A stretch of DNA of 10,664 bases from Bacilli bacterium (GCA_028287455.1 JAQBPP010000014.1:1-10664), one strand, 5' to 3'; counted from the first letter of the stretch, positions 1 to 7,563 are shown. Program-made: numbers and translations. Notes: generated from the letters alone by a model not told the origin.

Positions 1-1536
1 CAAATGGCTCACCTCATCGCGGCGGAAACGCTCAGGAATCTGCAAGGCGAACAGGCGCAAACTGAACGGCATTTGTTCATCATCAATCTCCGAACACTGA
101 AAAATTCCCGTCATCATTTTCTGCCCAATCCGCTTTGTCCAGTCTGTGCGAAACTGCCAGACGATTCTCCGCAAGCGGCTGACATTACGCTGCAGTCAAG
201 TCCAAAACTGAGCGCAGACAGTTACCGCTCTCGTTCTTTGGATGAGCTTAAACAGGTGCTGATAAACGATTACTTAGATTATCGGACCGGCTGTTTTAAT
301 GGGAAAGCGCATGACCTCGCATCCCCTTTTGCAGGTGTCACCGTCAACCTGCCGTTGTTAACGGCAGATGAGGCAGCTGGCGGGCGGACCCATTCCTACG
401 CCGAAAGCGAATTAACAGCAATTCTGGAAGGATTGGAGCGTTATTGCGGCCTGGCTCCGCGTGGGAAACGGACGGTGGTACACGACTGCTTTCGCAACCT
501 GGCAGCTCAGGCGCTGAATCCTACCAGTGTTGGGGTACATGCGCACGAGCAGTATGCTCAGCCGGATTTTCCGTTTGCACCGTTTGATCCTGACCGTTCA
601 ATCGATTGGGTTTGGGGATATTCTTTTTTGCAAAAGCGTCCGATCCTGGTGCCGGAGTTATTAGCCTATTACAGTTTGGGCTGTGATGGCGGCTTCGTCT
701 ATGAAACATCTAATGGTTGCGCGATAGGCGGGAGTTTGGAAGAGGCGATTTTGTACGGCATTCTGGAGGTGGTGGAGCGAGACGCGTTTCTGATGACCTG
801 GTATGCGAGGCTGCCGCTTCCTCGCCTTGACCCTTACTCTGCTGGAGACCAGGAATTGACGCTGATGGTCGAACGGTTGCGTGTAGTCGCGGGGTTTGAG
901 CTCCATTTGTTTAACGCTACGATGGAAAACGGAATCCCAACTGTCTGGGCAATTGCGAAAAACAGCAAACAGTCAGGCGTGAATCTAATTTGCGCTGCTG
1001 GCGCCCATCTGGACCCGATTCGTGCAGTAAAAAGCGCGATTCACGAACTGGCCGGGATGGTATTCACACTTGATGATCAATTCCAAACAAATCGTCCTGC
1101 GTATGAAAGGATGTTGGAGGACCCGTCTCTAGTCCAGCGAATGGAGGATCACTCGATGCTGTACAGTTTGCCGCAAGCTGAGCAGCGCTTGCAATTTCTG
1201 CTGGACAGCTCCCGTCCGCTGCGAACATTTGCCGAGGAATACAAGACCAGGACCTGGAATACGGATTTGACTGATGATTTGCAGGAGATGCTGCAGGAAT
1301 TCTGCCGGTTGGATCTGGAAGTGATTGTGGTGGATCAAACTGCAGACGAACTGAAGCCAAATGGCCTGCATTGCGTCAAAGTTCTGATTCCAGGCATGCT
1401 GCCAATGACGTTTGGGCACCACTTGACCCGGCTGACTGGGCTTGCGCGCGCGCTCAAAGTCCCAATGGAACTTGGGTTTTCGCAGCGTCCGCTAACGCTT
1501 GCAGAGCTGAATCCGCATCCGCATCCGTTTCCTTAA
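1..1536 (+). CDS. TOMM cyclodehydratase: E1-like/YcaO fusion protein, 5'-truncated by window edge
   Basis: This is the 3' part of a YcaO-type cyclodehydratase. Such enzymes use ATP to activate backbone amides so that Cys, Ser or Thr of a precursor peptide cyclise to azolines. Residues are counted from the ATG at base 4. The N-terminal part resembles the end of an E1/ThiF-like leader-binding domain, with a helix reading AAETLRNLQG and a zinc-type CPVC at 45-48. The YcaO domain runs from about residue 78 to the end. ATP/Mg-binding signatures are visible: SELTAILEGLER (135-146), GGSLEEA (242-248) and EVVERD (255-260). The C-terminus is PHPHPFP, matching the PxPxP tail of active YcaO cyclodehydratases. 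The frame is open to base 1 and the E1-like domain begins in mid-fold, so the true start probably lies upstream; family fusions are usually over 600 residues. It is followed 24 bases later by the SagB-like dehydrogenase, which supports the role. The precursor substrate is unknown. Confidence 0.88.
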   Translation, partial: QMAHLIAAETLRNLQGEQAQTERHLFIINLRTLKNSRHHFLPNPLCPVCAKLPDDSPQAADITLQSSPKLSADSYRSRSLDELKQVLINDYLDYRTGCFNGKAHDLASPFAGVTVNLPLLTADEAAGGRTHSYAESELTAILEGLERYCGLAPRGKRTVVHDCFRNLAAQALNPTSVGVHAHEQYAQPDFPFAPFDPDRSIDWVWGYSFLQKRPILVPELLAYYSLGCDGGFVYETSNGCAIGGSLEEAILYGILEVVERDAFLMTWYARLPLPRLDPYSAGDQELTLMVERLRVVAGFELHLFNATMENGIPTVWAIAKNSKQSGVNLICAAGAHLDPIRAVKSAIHELAGMVFTLDDQFQTNRPAYERMLEDPSLVQRMEDHSMLYSLPQAEQRLQFLLDSSRPLRTFAEEYKTRTWNTDLTDDLQEMLQEFCRLDLEVIVVDQTADELKPNGLHCVKVLIPGMLPMTFGHHLTRLTGLARALKVPMELGFSQRPLTLAELNPHPHPFP

Positions 1537-1560
1537 GCCGAGACCAGAGGAGGAAGAAGG

Positions 1561-3132
1561 ATGAGGCTGCAGGACTTTTTGTACAATCTGCATTTTGACA
1601 TTGACAAAATCAGCCCGCCTGACAAACAGGTGGACTGGGAAGATGCACCCCTCCCTTACAAACTGTACCGTGGACTGCCTGTTATTCCTTTGTCCACTGA
1701 CGTTCCGCTTAGTCTCGCCGCACACGTTTCGAACCTAAAACCTGGACTGCGGGAAATTGGACATTTTCTCTGGTACGTATATGGGCTCAATGGGCTCTGC
1801 CAGACAGTCGATCAGGCGGAACAAACGGCAAAAACGATGCAGTCGTACAGGCGATTTGTTCCATCAGGCGGCGGGTTATATCCTAATGAATTGTATGTTT
1901 ATCTCAAAGTGGACGATTTGCCTGCCGGGGTCTATCACTATGATGTGGCGCATCACCGCTTGGTGCTCTTGCGCGCAGGGAATTTCGATTCTTATCTGGA
2001 AAAGTCGCTTGGCAATCGTTGTGAAGTGTCCACTTGCTGTGGGGTCGCTTTTGTCACGACCTATTTTTGGAAAAATTTCTTCAAATATAATAATTTCGCT
2101 TATCGTCTGCAAGGACTGGATGCGGGCGTGTTAATCGGGCAGTTGCTGGAAGTGGCGAAACGGTTTGGGATTGAAACGGGCGTGTACTTCCAGTTCCTCG
2201 ATCGGGCGGTAAACCATCTGCTTGGGCTTTCTGAGCAGCAGGAGAGTGTATATGCCGTTATTCCGTTGTCGGTAGAGCATGCACAAACCTGGTGTGCGAA
2301 CGGCGGGCAAACATTCGACTCTGTTTCTGCTGCTGATTTATGCCAAGCGATCAACCGACTGGAGCAAAATCACTTGATCCGATCCGAAAGAGTTTTGGAG
2401 TATCCGCTGCTGAAACGAATGAATGAAGCGTCTTTGCAGGAATCCAGCGGAACGTTTCGGCAAATTTCCGCGGAAAAGCCAGCTGCTGGCGAGGGGCAAC
2501 AGGTAACACTCCCTGGTGCAAAACGTCTGTCATACGACCTCGCTGCAGCCTGTCGAAACCGTTATTCACCTGGGATGGACTTCGTATTAGAAACAGTCAC
2601 TTTAACACAACTCTCTGTTTTGCTGCAGGAGGCTGCTGCCTCTTTTAATTACCGAAATGATTTGGACAAAATACATGAAAATCCAGTGAGTCGAGTTTGC
2701 CTGTATGGCTGTTTTTATAGCGTTGAGGGCATTCCCGATGGGGCTTATCACTATGACAGCACTGCTCATGCTTTGTGTTTGATTCGTCTGGGGGATCATC
2801 GATTCTCGTTGCAGCAGGCAATGACCTTGCCAACTGTTAACCTGTACCAGGTACCGCTCTGTTTTCATGTCGCTGGGGGAGTGGATCACCTGCAAAACGA
2901 ATTCGGATATAGAGGTTATCGCATTCAACAAATGGAGGCGGGTATGCTGGTGCAGCGTTTGCTGCTTGCTGCGTCTGCGCTCGGATTTGGTGGACATCCT
3001 TTGCTTGGATTTGATGCAAGTTCCTCTGATGAAATGTACAAGACGGCTCAGCAGGGAAGAACCAGCTTAATTGAGGTCCCGGTGGGTCCTTATCGGAAGT
3101 CTAACCGACTGGAGGGAGGTTTGCATGGTTAG
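1561..3132 (+). CDS. SagB/ThcOx-family FMN dehydrogenase with tandem nitroreductase-like domains
   Basis: The likely role is FMN-dependent oxidation of azolines, made by the upstream YcaO enzyme, to azoles. The 523-residue protein contains two copies of a nitroreductase-like fold. Copy one (about 60-240) has RRFVPSGGGLYPNE (97-110), of the kind that binds the flavin phosphate, then GVYHYD (123-128) and FKYNNFAYRLQGLDAG (174-189). Copy two (about 325-510) has GAYHYD (394-399) and FGYRGYRIQQMEAG (448-461). The Lys-Tyr pair known to be catalytic in McbC/SagB-type enzymes aligns with K175-Y176 in copy one. In copy two the same position is E447-F448, and the PSGGG loop is missing there. Copy one is therefore probably the active half. 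An AGAGGAGG ribosome site (GGAGG at 1549-1553) sits 7 bases before the ATG. The gene is only 24 bases downstream of the cyclodehydratase, so the two are probably cotranscribed. The family call is firm; the exact substrate is not known. Confidence 0.88.
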   Translation: MRLQDFLYNLHFDIDKISPPDKQVDWEDAPLPYKLYRGLPVIPLSTDVPLSLAAHVSNLKPGLREIGHFLWYVYGLNGLCQTVDQAEQTAKTMQSYRRFVPSGGGLYPNELYVYLKVDDLPAGVYHYDVAHHRLVLLRAGNFDSYLEKSLGNRCEVSTCCGVAFVTTYFWKNFFKYNNFAYRLQGLDAGVLIGQLLEVAKRFGIETGVYFQFLDRAVNHLLGLSEQQESVYAVIPLSVEHAQTWCANGGQTFDSVSAADLCQAINRLEQNHLIRSERVLEYPLLKRMNEASLQESSGTFRQISAEKPAAGEGQQVTLPGAKRLSYDLAAACRNRYSPGMDFVLETVTLTQLSVLLQEAAASFNYRNDLDKIHENPVSRVCLYGCFYSVEGIPDGAYHYDSTAHALCLIRLGDHRFSLQQAMTLPTVNLYQVPLCFHVAGGVDHLQNEFGYRGYRIQQMEAGMLVQRLLLAASALGFGGHPLLGFDASSSDEMYKTAQQGRTSLIEVPVGPYRKSNRLEGGLHG

Positions 3133-3152
3133 TGGCAGTCAAACGAATTCTA

Positions 3153-3209
3153 TTGACGGATTTCATTAATAGGGTTAATTATGGGTAGTAAGGGGAATTT
3201 TGCTAAAAT
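3153..3209 (+). promoter_or_regulatory. Candidate promoter(s) for the DoxX gene
   Basis: The 158-base gap between the SagB-like gene and doxX holds two weak SigA-like candidates. The first is TTGACG (3153-3158), an 18-base spacer and AATTAT (3177-3182). The second is an extended -10, TGCTAAAAT (3201-3209), without a good -35. No hairpin terminator is seen after the SagB-like gene, so read-through into doxX is also possible. Confidence 0.35.
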
Positions 3210-3290
3210 TCAAAACGATCTAGGGGGTGTCTCTTGAATCGGACATACCGTAAGCTGATTTTATAGGAGAAAACAGGGAGGACTTAGTAA

Positions 3291-3638
3291 ATGCAGATCC
3301 TGTCAATGATTATACAAATTATTCTTGGCTTGCTGTTTTTAATGGCCGGAGTTATGAAGTTTGCTGCAAAACAACAAGTTGAAGCCTTCCAAAAATATGG
3401 CTACCCACAGTGGTTCCGTATTGTTACAGGAGTTGTTGAAGTAATCGGCGCGGTTGGTCTTATCGTTGGTATTTGGAATCCGATGCTTGCGACGCTCGCT
3501 GGTTTGTGGCTTGGCGTGACAATGCTGGGAGCGCTAATTACACATATTCGACTGCATGATCCGGTAAAGGTCATGATTACACCTATTGTTTTGCTGATTT
3601 TGTCTGTCATTGTCTCGCTTCTTAACTGGCAGCTTTAA
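3291..3638 (+). CDS. DoxX family small membrane protein
   Basis: This 115-residue, strongly hydrophobic protein has four predicted membrane segments, at about 4-22, 42-60, 64-86 and 94-112. This is the usual size and layout of the DoxX family. The N-terminal helix reads GLLFLMAGVMKF, a DoxX-like signature ending in a conserved Lys, followed by a short polar stretch with YGYP (36-39). The THIRLHDP loop (84-91) precedes the last helix. Family members are integral membrane proteins, some linked to oxidative stress or thiol redox, but most have no defined reaction. I assign no specific function. GGGAGG (3276-3281) lies 9 bases before the ATG. The gene appears to be a single transcription unit with a strong terminator behind it. 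It has no clear functional link to the TOMM genes upstream. Confidence 0.85.
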   Translation: MQILSMIIQIILGLLFLMAGVMKFAAKQQVEAFQKYGYPQWFRIVTGVVEVIGAVGLIVGIWNPMLATLAGLWLGVTMLGALITHIRLHDPVKVMITPIVLLILSVIVSLLNWQL

Positions 3639-3674
3639 CCGTTATTCGCTCTCTATTTTGCAGATTTGAATATA

Positions 3675-3718
3675 AAAAAGGACAGGTGCTTTAGCAGTTC
3701 AAAGCATCTGTCCTTTTT
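3675..3718 (+). terminator. Rho-independent terminator after doxX
   Basis: An 18-base arm (3675-3692) pairs with 3701-3718 across an 8-base loop, with one G-U pair and no other mismatch. The core is GGACAG/CTGTCC. The 5' arm starts with an A run and the 3' arm ends with TTTTT, so it could stop transcription from either direction. It lies 36 bases after the doxX stop codon. Confidence 0.93.
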
Positions 3719-3762
3719 GTATCTGGCGTGGCATTAATCTGAAAACCGCTTAGAAAATTATC

Positions 3763-3798
3763 TGTTTTTTAAACAAACATATCGAGTTTTTTTATGGT
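3763..3798 (+). promoter_or_regulatory. Weak promoter candidate with a small palindrome, upstream of the solute-binding protein gene
   Basis: The AT-rich 142-base gap between the doxX terminator and the lipoprotein gene must hold a promoter, because the hairpin separates the two units. The best match I find is TAAACA (3770-3775), a 17-base spacer and TATGGT (3793-3798). The -35 overlaps a palindrome, TGTTTTTTAAACA (3763-3775), which could be a repressor site. The match is poor and the assignment is tentative. Confidence 0.25.
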
Positions 3799-3860
3799 AT
3801 TTACATAGCCGTTATTCTAAAGTTTGCATTGTAATCTATTAAAAGGGGGATCATCCGAAC

Positions 3861-5174
3861 ATGAAAAATAAACTTAAATGGATAGCACCCGCTGCCTTGG
3901 TTTTATTAACTGTTGGCTGTGGTAGTCCTAATGCAGGAACAAATGTAAGCGGTAACGGAACCGGCGATAGTTCGAATAACCAGCCAGTCACTTTGCGATT
4001 TGCCTGGTGGGGAACGCAACCTCGGGTTGATTTGACTACAAAAGTGATTGATATGTACGAGAAGCTGCACCCGAATGTCACGATCCAGCCGGAGTATTCC
4101 AGTTGGGATGGCTATTTCCAAAAAATGAATGCAGAAGCTGCCGGAAACAACTTGCCAGACATTCTGACTCAAAACTTCGACAATAATCTGGGGTCATATG
4201 CCAGCCAGAATTTAATGGCGAATCTGAAACCTTATACTGACAGTAAAAAAATAGATACAACTAAGATCAGCCCATCCCTTTTGCAGGATGGTACAGTCAA
4301 TGGTCAATTGTATGCGATTCCAATTGCAATCAACGCACTGACCGTTTTATACAACGAAGATCTTTTGAAGCAAGCTGGTTTACAGGATCCTTCCAATAGT
4401 TGGACATGGGACGACCTGGCTACCATGTCACAGACTGTACATCAGAAACTGGGCATTTATGGATTGCGCACCTTGGATGCTTCAGTTCTGCCTACGTTTT
4501 ATTTCAGACAAAATAGTGAACTTTTCTACAGTAAGGATGGCAAATCCTTAGGCTTTCAGGCGCAAACGCTCGTGAATTATTGGAAGTATAATCTTGCCTT
4601 GATCAAAAATGGGGCATCGCCAAATTTGGATTACGTTCAACAGATTACAAGTACTGGTCTGTCGAGTGAGCCCATGAATCTAGGCAAGGCCGCATTTGAC
4701 ATTCGTTGGTCCAACCAGGCTTCCGGGATGTCTAATGGGGGCAAAGAGACGATCAAATTAGCTCCTCTGCCAGGACCGAATGCCGATCAAGGCATGTATT
4801 TGAAGCCAGCCTCCTTGCTGTCGATTTCGAAGAGTTCCAAGCACCCGGATCAAGCGGCTGATTTCATTAACTTCTTTATCAACAACATCGACGCGGGAAA
4901 AATTCTAGGGACTGAACGCGGCATTCCAGTATCCTCTGATGTGCGTACTGCTGTGAAGCCTACCATTACAAATCCAATCGACCAGGCAACATTTGATTAT
5001 GTGGATTATGTTACTGGGCACAGCACAGCGGCCGATCAAGTTTTCCCTTCCAAAGGGGCTCAGGTTCAACAGGCATTGATCGATGAAAATGAAAAAGTTC
5101 TTTATTCCACTGAAACTCCGGAGCAGGGAGCTCAAAACTTTATCAATAAAGCCAATACATTATTGAAACAATAA
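3861..5174 (+). CDS. Family 1 extracellular solute-binding lipoprotein (ABC sugar-type)
   Basis: This is a 437-residue binding protein that would capture a carbohydrate-like ligand outside the membrane and deliver it to an ABC importer. The N-terminus is a lipoprotein signal: basic MKNKLK, a hydrophobic core, then TVGC with the lipidated Cys at residue 20. A Gly/Asn/Ser-rich linker (about 21-42) precedes the mature fold. The mature start VTLRFAWWGTQPR (43-55) and the helix ending YEKLHPNVTI are typical of the family 1 (UgpB/MalE-like) group, as is YAIPIAINALTVLYNEDLL near residue 160. Length is normal for the family. AAGGGGGA at 3843-3850 is the ribosome site, 10 bases before the ATG. No permease or ATPase gene is adjacent. 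The next gene, 29 bases on, is an enolase-superfamily enzyme, so a sugar acid or related ligand is plausible but not shown. Confidence 0.9.
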   Translation: MKNKLKWIAPAALVLLTVGCGSPNAGTNVSGNGTGDSSNNQPVTLRFAWWGTQPRVDLTTKVIDMYEKLHPNVTIQPEYSSWDGYFQKMNAEAAGNNLPDILTQNFDNNLGSYASQNLMANLKPYTDSKKIDTTKISPSLLQDGTVNGQLYAIPIAINALTVLYNEDLLKQAGLQDPSNSWTWDDLATMSQTVHQKLGIYGLRTLDASVLPTFYFRQNSELFYSKDGKSLGFQAQTLVNYWKYNLALIKNGASPNLDYVQQITSTGLSSEPMNLGKAAFDIRWSNQASGMSNGGKETIKLAPLPGPNADQGMYLKPASLLSISKSSKHPDQAADFINFFINNIDAGKILGTERGIPVSSDVRTAVKPTITNPIDQATFDYVDYVTGHSTAADQVFPSKGAQVQQALIDENEKVLYSTETPEQGAQNFINKANTLLKQ

Positions 5175-5203
5175 CCAGGTTATCAAAGAAGGGTGTCGTA
5201 GAT

Positions 5204-6355
5204 TTGGATATTTCCTTGCTTCAACCTAACTGGAAAATAGAAAAAATTGAGTTTGCTTCCTTACCAGGTGAAAGATTGCGATCAGCAGGGTGCAATGCGA
5301 GAAAAGGTGTCCATGGCAAATCGGTTCCGACTCCTTTGGCACAAGTGACCATAAACGGTCTAACTGGATTTGGTTGGTCGCGGATCACTCGTGAACAAGC
5401 CGGTGCTTTGGTCGGGGCACCCCTAAGTCTCGTGTTCACTGAAGAGGGTCAAATTCGCCCAGAGTTTTGGGGGATCGAATTCCCACTTTATGATTGGATC
5501 GGAAAACTGGTGCAAAAACCGGTTTACCAATTGATTGCCAGACAAGCGCTAGACCCGGAAAATCGGTTCACCGTTACCTGTTACGACACGTCGCTCTATA
5601 TCGATGACTTGCATCTGGAAAAGGACCCTGAAGCGGTGGAACTGATTCAATCTGAAGCAGTCGATGGATGGTCGCGAGGACATCGCCATTTTAAGATCAA
5701 AGTGGGTCGGGGCGCCAGGTTCATGCCGCTTCCTGCAGGCATGAAACGCGATATTGACATCATTCTAGGCGTGAGGGAAGCTGTTGGTGCGGATGCAAAC
5801 ATCATGATTGATGCCAATAATGGATACAATCTGAATCTCACCAAAGAAGTATTGACAGCAACGAAATCGGCGAATCTATACTGGATCGAAGAGCCTTTTC
5901 ACGAGGATGTTGAATTCTACACAGATTTAAAAGAATGGATGCTGAAGGAAAACTTTAAAACGCTGATTTCTGACGGCGAAGGACTAGCTTCTCCCATGCT
6001 TGTGGATTGGGCGAAACAAGGGATCATTGATGTGATCCAATACGATACCCGTGATTATGGTTTTAGCCGTTGGCAGGAGCTCGGCAAAACACTGGATGCA
6101 GCAGGGATCAGATCTGCCCCGCACAACTATGGAAGCTCATTTGGGAATTATGCAACCTGTCATTTGGCTGCAGCGATTGATGGTTTCCAATTTGCCGAAT
6201 GGGACGAGATCGCGGTGCCAGGACTGGATGCCTCCGCCTACATCATTCAGGAAGGCAGGTTGCAAGTCCCCCTACTACCCGGGTTCGGCTTAAACCTCGA
6301 TCAGCAGTATTTTGCCAGAAAAGTAAAAGAAGATGGATGGATCATTCATTCGTAA
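5204..6355 (+). CDS. Enolase-superfamily enzyme, mandelate racemase/muconate lactonizing type
   Basis: This 383-residue protein has a capping domain (about 1-130) and a C-terminal barrel. The enolase-superfamily active-site set is visible in order: KIK (164-166), metal ligands D203 in MIDANN, E229 in WIEEP and probably E259 in SDGEG, then D281 and H307 (PHNYGS), which could form the Asp-His dyad of mandelate-racemase-like members, and E332 in the last strand (FAEWDE). Family members abstract a proton next to a carboxylate; most sugar-acid dehydratases and racemases belong here. A loop after KIK (VGRGARFMPLPAG) is distinctive and may mark a subgroup. The start is TTG: the frame has no nearby ATG, and AAGAAGGG (5186-5193) lies 10 bases upstream. 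It is 29 bases after the binding protein gene and is followed by a terminator, so the two form one operon. The substrate cannot be told from the sequence. Confidence 0.87.
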   Translation: MDISLLQPNWKIEKIEFASLPGERLRSAGCNARKGVHGKSVPTPLAQVTINGLTGFGWSRITREQAGALVGAPLSLVFTEEGQIRPEFWGIEFPLYDWIGKLVQKPVYQLIARQALDPENRFTVTCYDTSLYIDDLHLEKDPEAVELIQSEAVDGWSRGHRHFKIKVGRGARFMPLPAGMKRDIDIILGVREAVGADANIMIDANNGYNLNLTKEVLTATKSANLYWIEEPFHEDVEFYTDLKEWMLKENFKTLISDGEGLASPMLVDWAKQGIIDVIQYDTRDYGFSRWQELGKTLDAAGIRSAPHNYGSSFGNYATCHLAAAIDGFQFAEWDEIAVPGLDASAYIIQEGRLQVPLLPGFGLNLDQQYFARKVKEDGWIIHS

Positions 6356-6390
6356 GTTACTTCACCACGATTGATAAATCGCGTATGATT

Positions 6391-6428
6391 AGGTCAGCCT
6401 GCATTTAGGGCTGACCTTTTGCTTTTTT
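6391..6428 (+). terminator. Rho-independent terminator after the enolase-superfamily gene
   Basis: AGGTCAGCC (6391-6399) pairs perfectly with GGCTGACCT (6409-6417) across a 9-base loop. It is followed by TTTTGCTTTTTTT. It lies 35 bases after the stop codon and closes the binding-protein/enolase operon. Confidence 0.92.
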
Positions 6429-6431
6429 TGC

Positions 6432-6460
6432 TGGTAAAAATCACCACTAGCACTTAAAAT
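6432..6460 (+). promoter_or_regulatory. Candidate asd promoter
   Basis: TAAAAT (6455-6460) is a good -10. A poor -35 (TGGTAA, 6432-6437) lies at a 17-base spacing. A promoter is expected here because the terminator just upstream separates asd from the previous operon. Confidence 0.3.
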
Positions 6461-6492
6461 GAAAAAAATATGACTCGGAGGAGAACAGATTC

Positions 6493-7563
6493 ATGTCTCG
6501 TTTGAAAGCAGCAATAGTAGGCGCAACAGGGATGGCAGGGCAACAGTTTGTGCTGGCGTTATCAGGGCACCCACTTTTCGAAGTAGTACAGATGGTGACA
6601 TCGAGAAATGTCAAAAGCTATGGGCAAGCACTGTTGGAGCAAGACGGGTCCTCTCGCTGGACACAAACTAGTGATGTTCCAGCAGACATGAAAGACATAC
6701 CCGTTGTATCGTCCAACGATTTTCGTCCGGAAGTTATGGATGTGATTTTTACAGCAATTGAGTCAGATCTGGCGAAGGAATTGGAACCGCAGTTTGGTAA
6801 AACAACGCCGACGTTTTCGACCGCGTCCGCTTTTCGTTATGAAGCAGATACCCCGCTAATGATAGCTGGTGTAAATGATCATCAGGCAGATTTGATTAAA
6901 GTTCAGCAAAACAGGCGGGGGTGGGCAGGATTCGTTTTGCCGATTCCAAACTGTACGGTGACAGGTCTGGCGATTACATTGCATCCCTTGCATGAAATGT
7001 TCGGCGTGGATCGAGTGTTAATGGTATCCATGCAGGCAGTGAGTGGAGCGGGAAGAAGTCCAGGCGTACGCACGTTGGACATTTTGGACAATATCATTCC
7101 TTTTATTCCCAAAGAGGAGGGTAAAGTCAGACAAGAGCTGCTTAAGATTTTGGGGCAAAAGTCAGGCAGTGAAATTGTACCAGCAGACATCAACATCAAT
7201 TGCATCTGTACGCGGGCTAATGTTCTCGATGGGCACACTGAAGCCGTTTTTGCAGGCCTGAAGAAACAAGCGGAGATGAGCGAGATTAAGCAAGCCATCC
7301 AGGAATTTAACCCATTGCGCGGGCAGCGATTGCATTCAGCACCTGCGCAATGGATTCATGTCTTCGACGACCCGTTCCGTCCGCAGCCGCGGCTTGATCG
7401 AGAACGAGGAGACGGGATGACTACCAGTTTAGGCCGATTAGAACCCGATCCGGTCTTAGGGGGAGTCAAGTACCTGTTGGTTTCCCACAACACGAAAATG
7501 GGCGCAGGCAAAGGTGCCGTTCTACTGGCAGAAAGCATGGCCAGCAAAGGGCTCCTTGATTAA
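6493..7563 (+). CDS. asd: Aspartate-semialdehyde dehydrogenase, archaeal/fungal type
   Basis: The enzyme reduces aspartyl phosphate to aspartate semialdehyde with NADPH, the branch step toward lysine/diaminopimelate, threonine and methionine. The 356-residue protein starts with the nucleotide-binding loop GATGMAGQQF (10-19). The catalytic Cys is C154 in IPNCTVTG. QAVSGAG (181-187) and the catalytic His H248 in LDGHTE follow, and SHNTKMGAGKG (331-341) closes the cofactor site. All key residues are present, so it should be active. Length and motifs fit the group known mainly from archaea and fungi, rather than the usual bacterial enzyme. CGGAGGAG (6476-6483) is the ribosome site, 9 bases before the ATG. 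The gene stands alone, with a terminator upstream and no lysC or dap gene beside it. The organism may carry a second, ordinary asd elsewhere. Function as Asd is likely; a related semialdehyde dehydrogenase role is the alternative. Confidence 0.88.
   Translation: MSRLKAAIVGATGMAGQQFVLALSGHPLFEVVQMVTSRNVKSYGQALLEQDGSSRWTQTSDVPADMKDIPVVSSNDFRPEVMDVIFTAIESDLAKELEPQFGKTTPTFSTASAFRYEADTPLMIAGVNDHQADLIKVQQNRRGWAGFVLPIPNCTVTGLAITLHPLHEMFGVDRVLMVSMQAVSGAGRSPGVRTLDILDNIIPFIPKEEGKVRQELLKILGQKSGSEIVPADININCICTRANVLDGHTEAVFAGLKKQAEMSEIKQAIQEFNPLRGQRLHSAPAQWIHVFDDPFRPQPRLDRERGDGMTTSLGRLEPDPVLGGVKYLLVSHNTKMGAGKGAVLLAESMASKGLLD

Noticed and set aside
2602..2997. A 131-codon minus-strand open frame inside the SagB-like gene.
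   Set aside because: It is entirely antisense to conserved domain sequence and resembles no family.
3181..3266. Two tiny open frames (18 codons from ATG 3181; 10 codons from TTG 3234, the latter behind an AGGGGG site) between the SagB-like gene and doxX, considered as a TOMM precursor or leader peptide.
   Set aside because: Neither has Cys nor a Ser/Thr-rich core, the first lacks a good ribosome site, and both are short enough to occur by chance.
3740..3753. A cre-like sequence (TGAAAACCGCTTAG) upstream of the binding protein gene, considered as a CcpA site.
   Set aside because: The central CG is out of register and the right half lacks the WCA end, so the match is too poor.
5171..5183. A perfect palindrome ATAACC-A-GGTTAT over the stop codon of the binding protein gene.
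   Set aside because: A one-base loop cannot form a terminator hairpin, there is no T run, and it sits inside the operon; probably chance.
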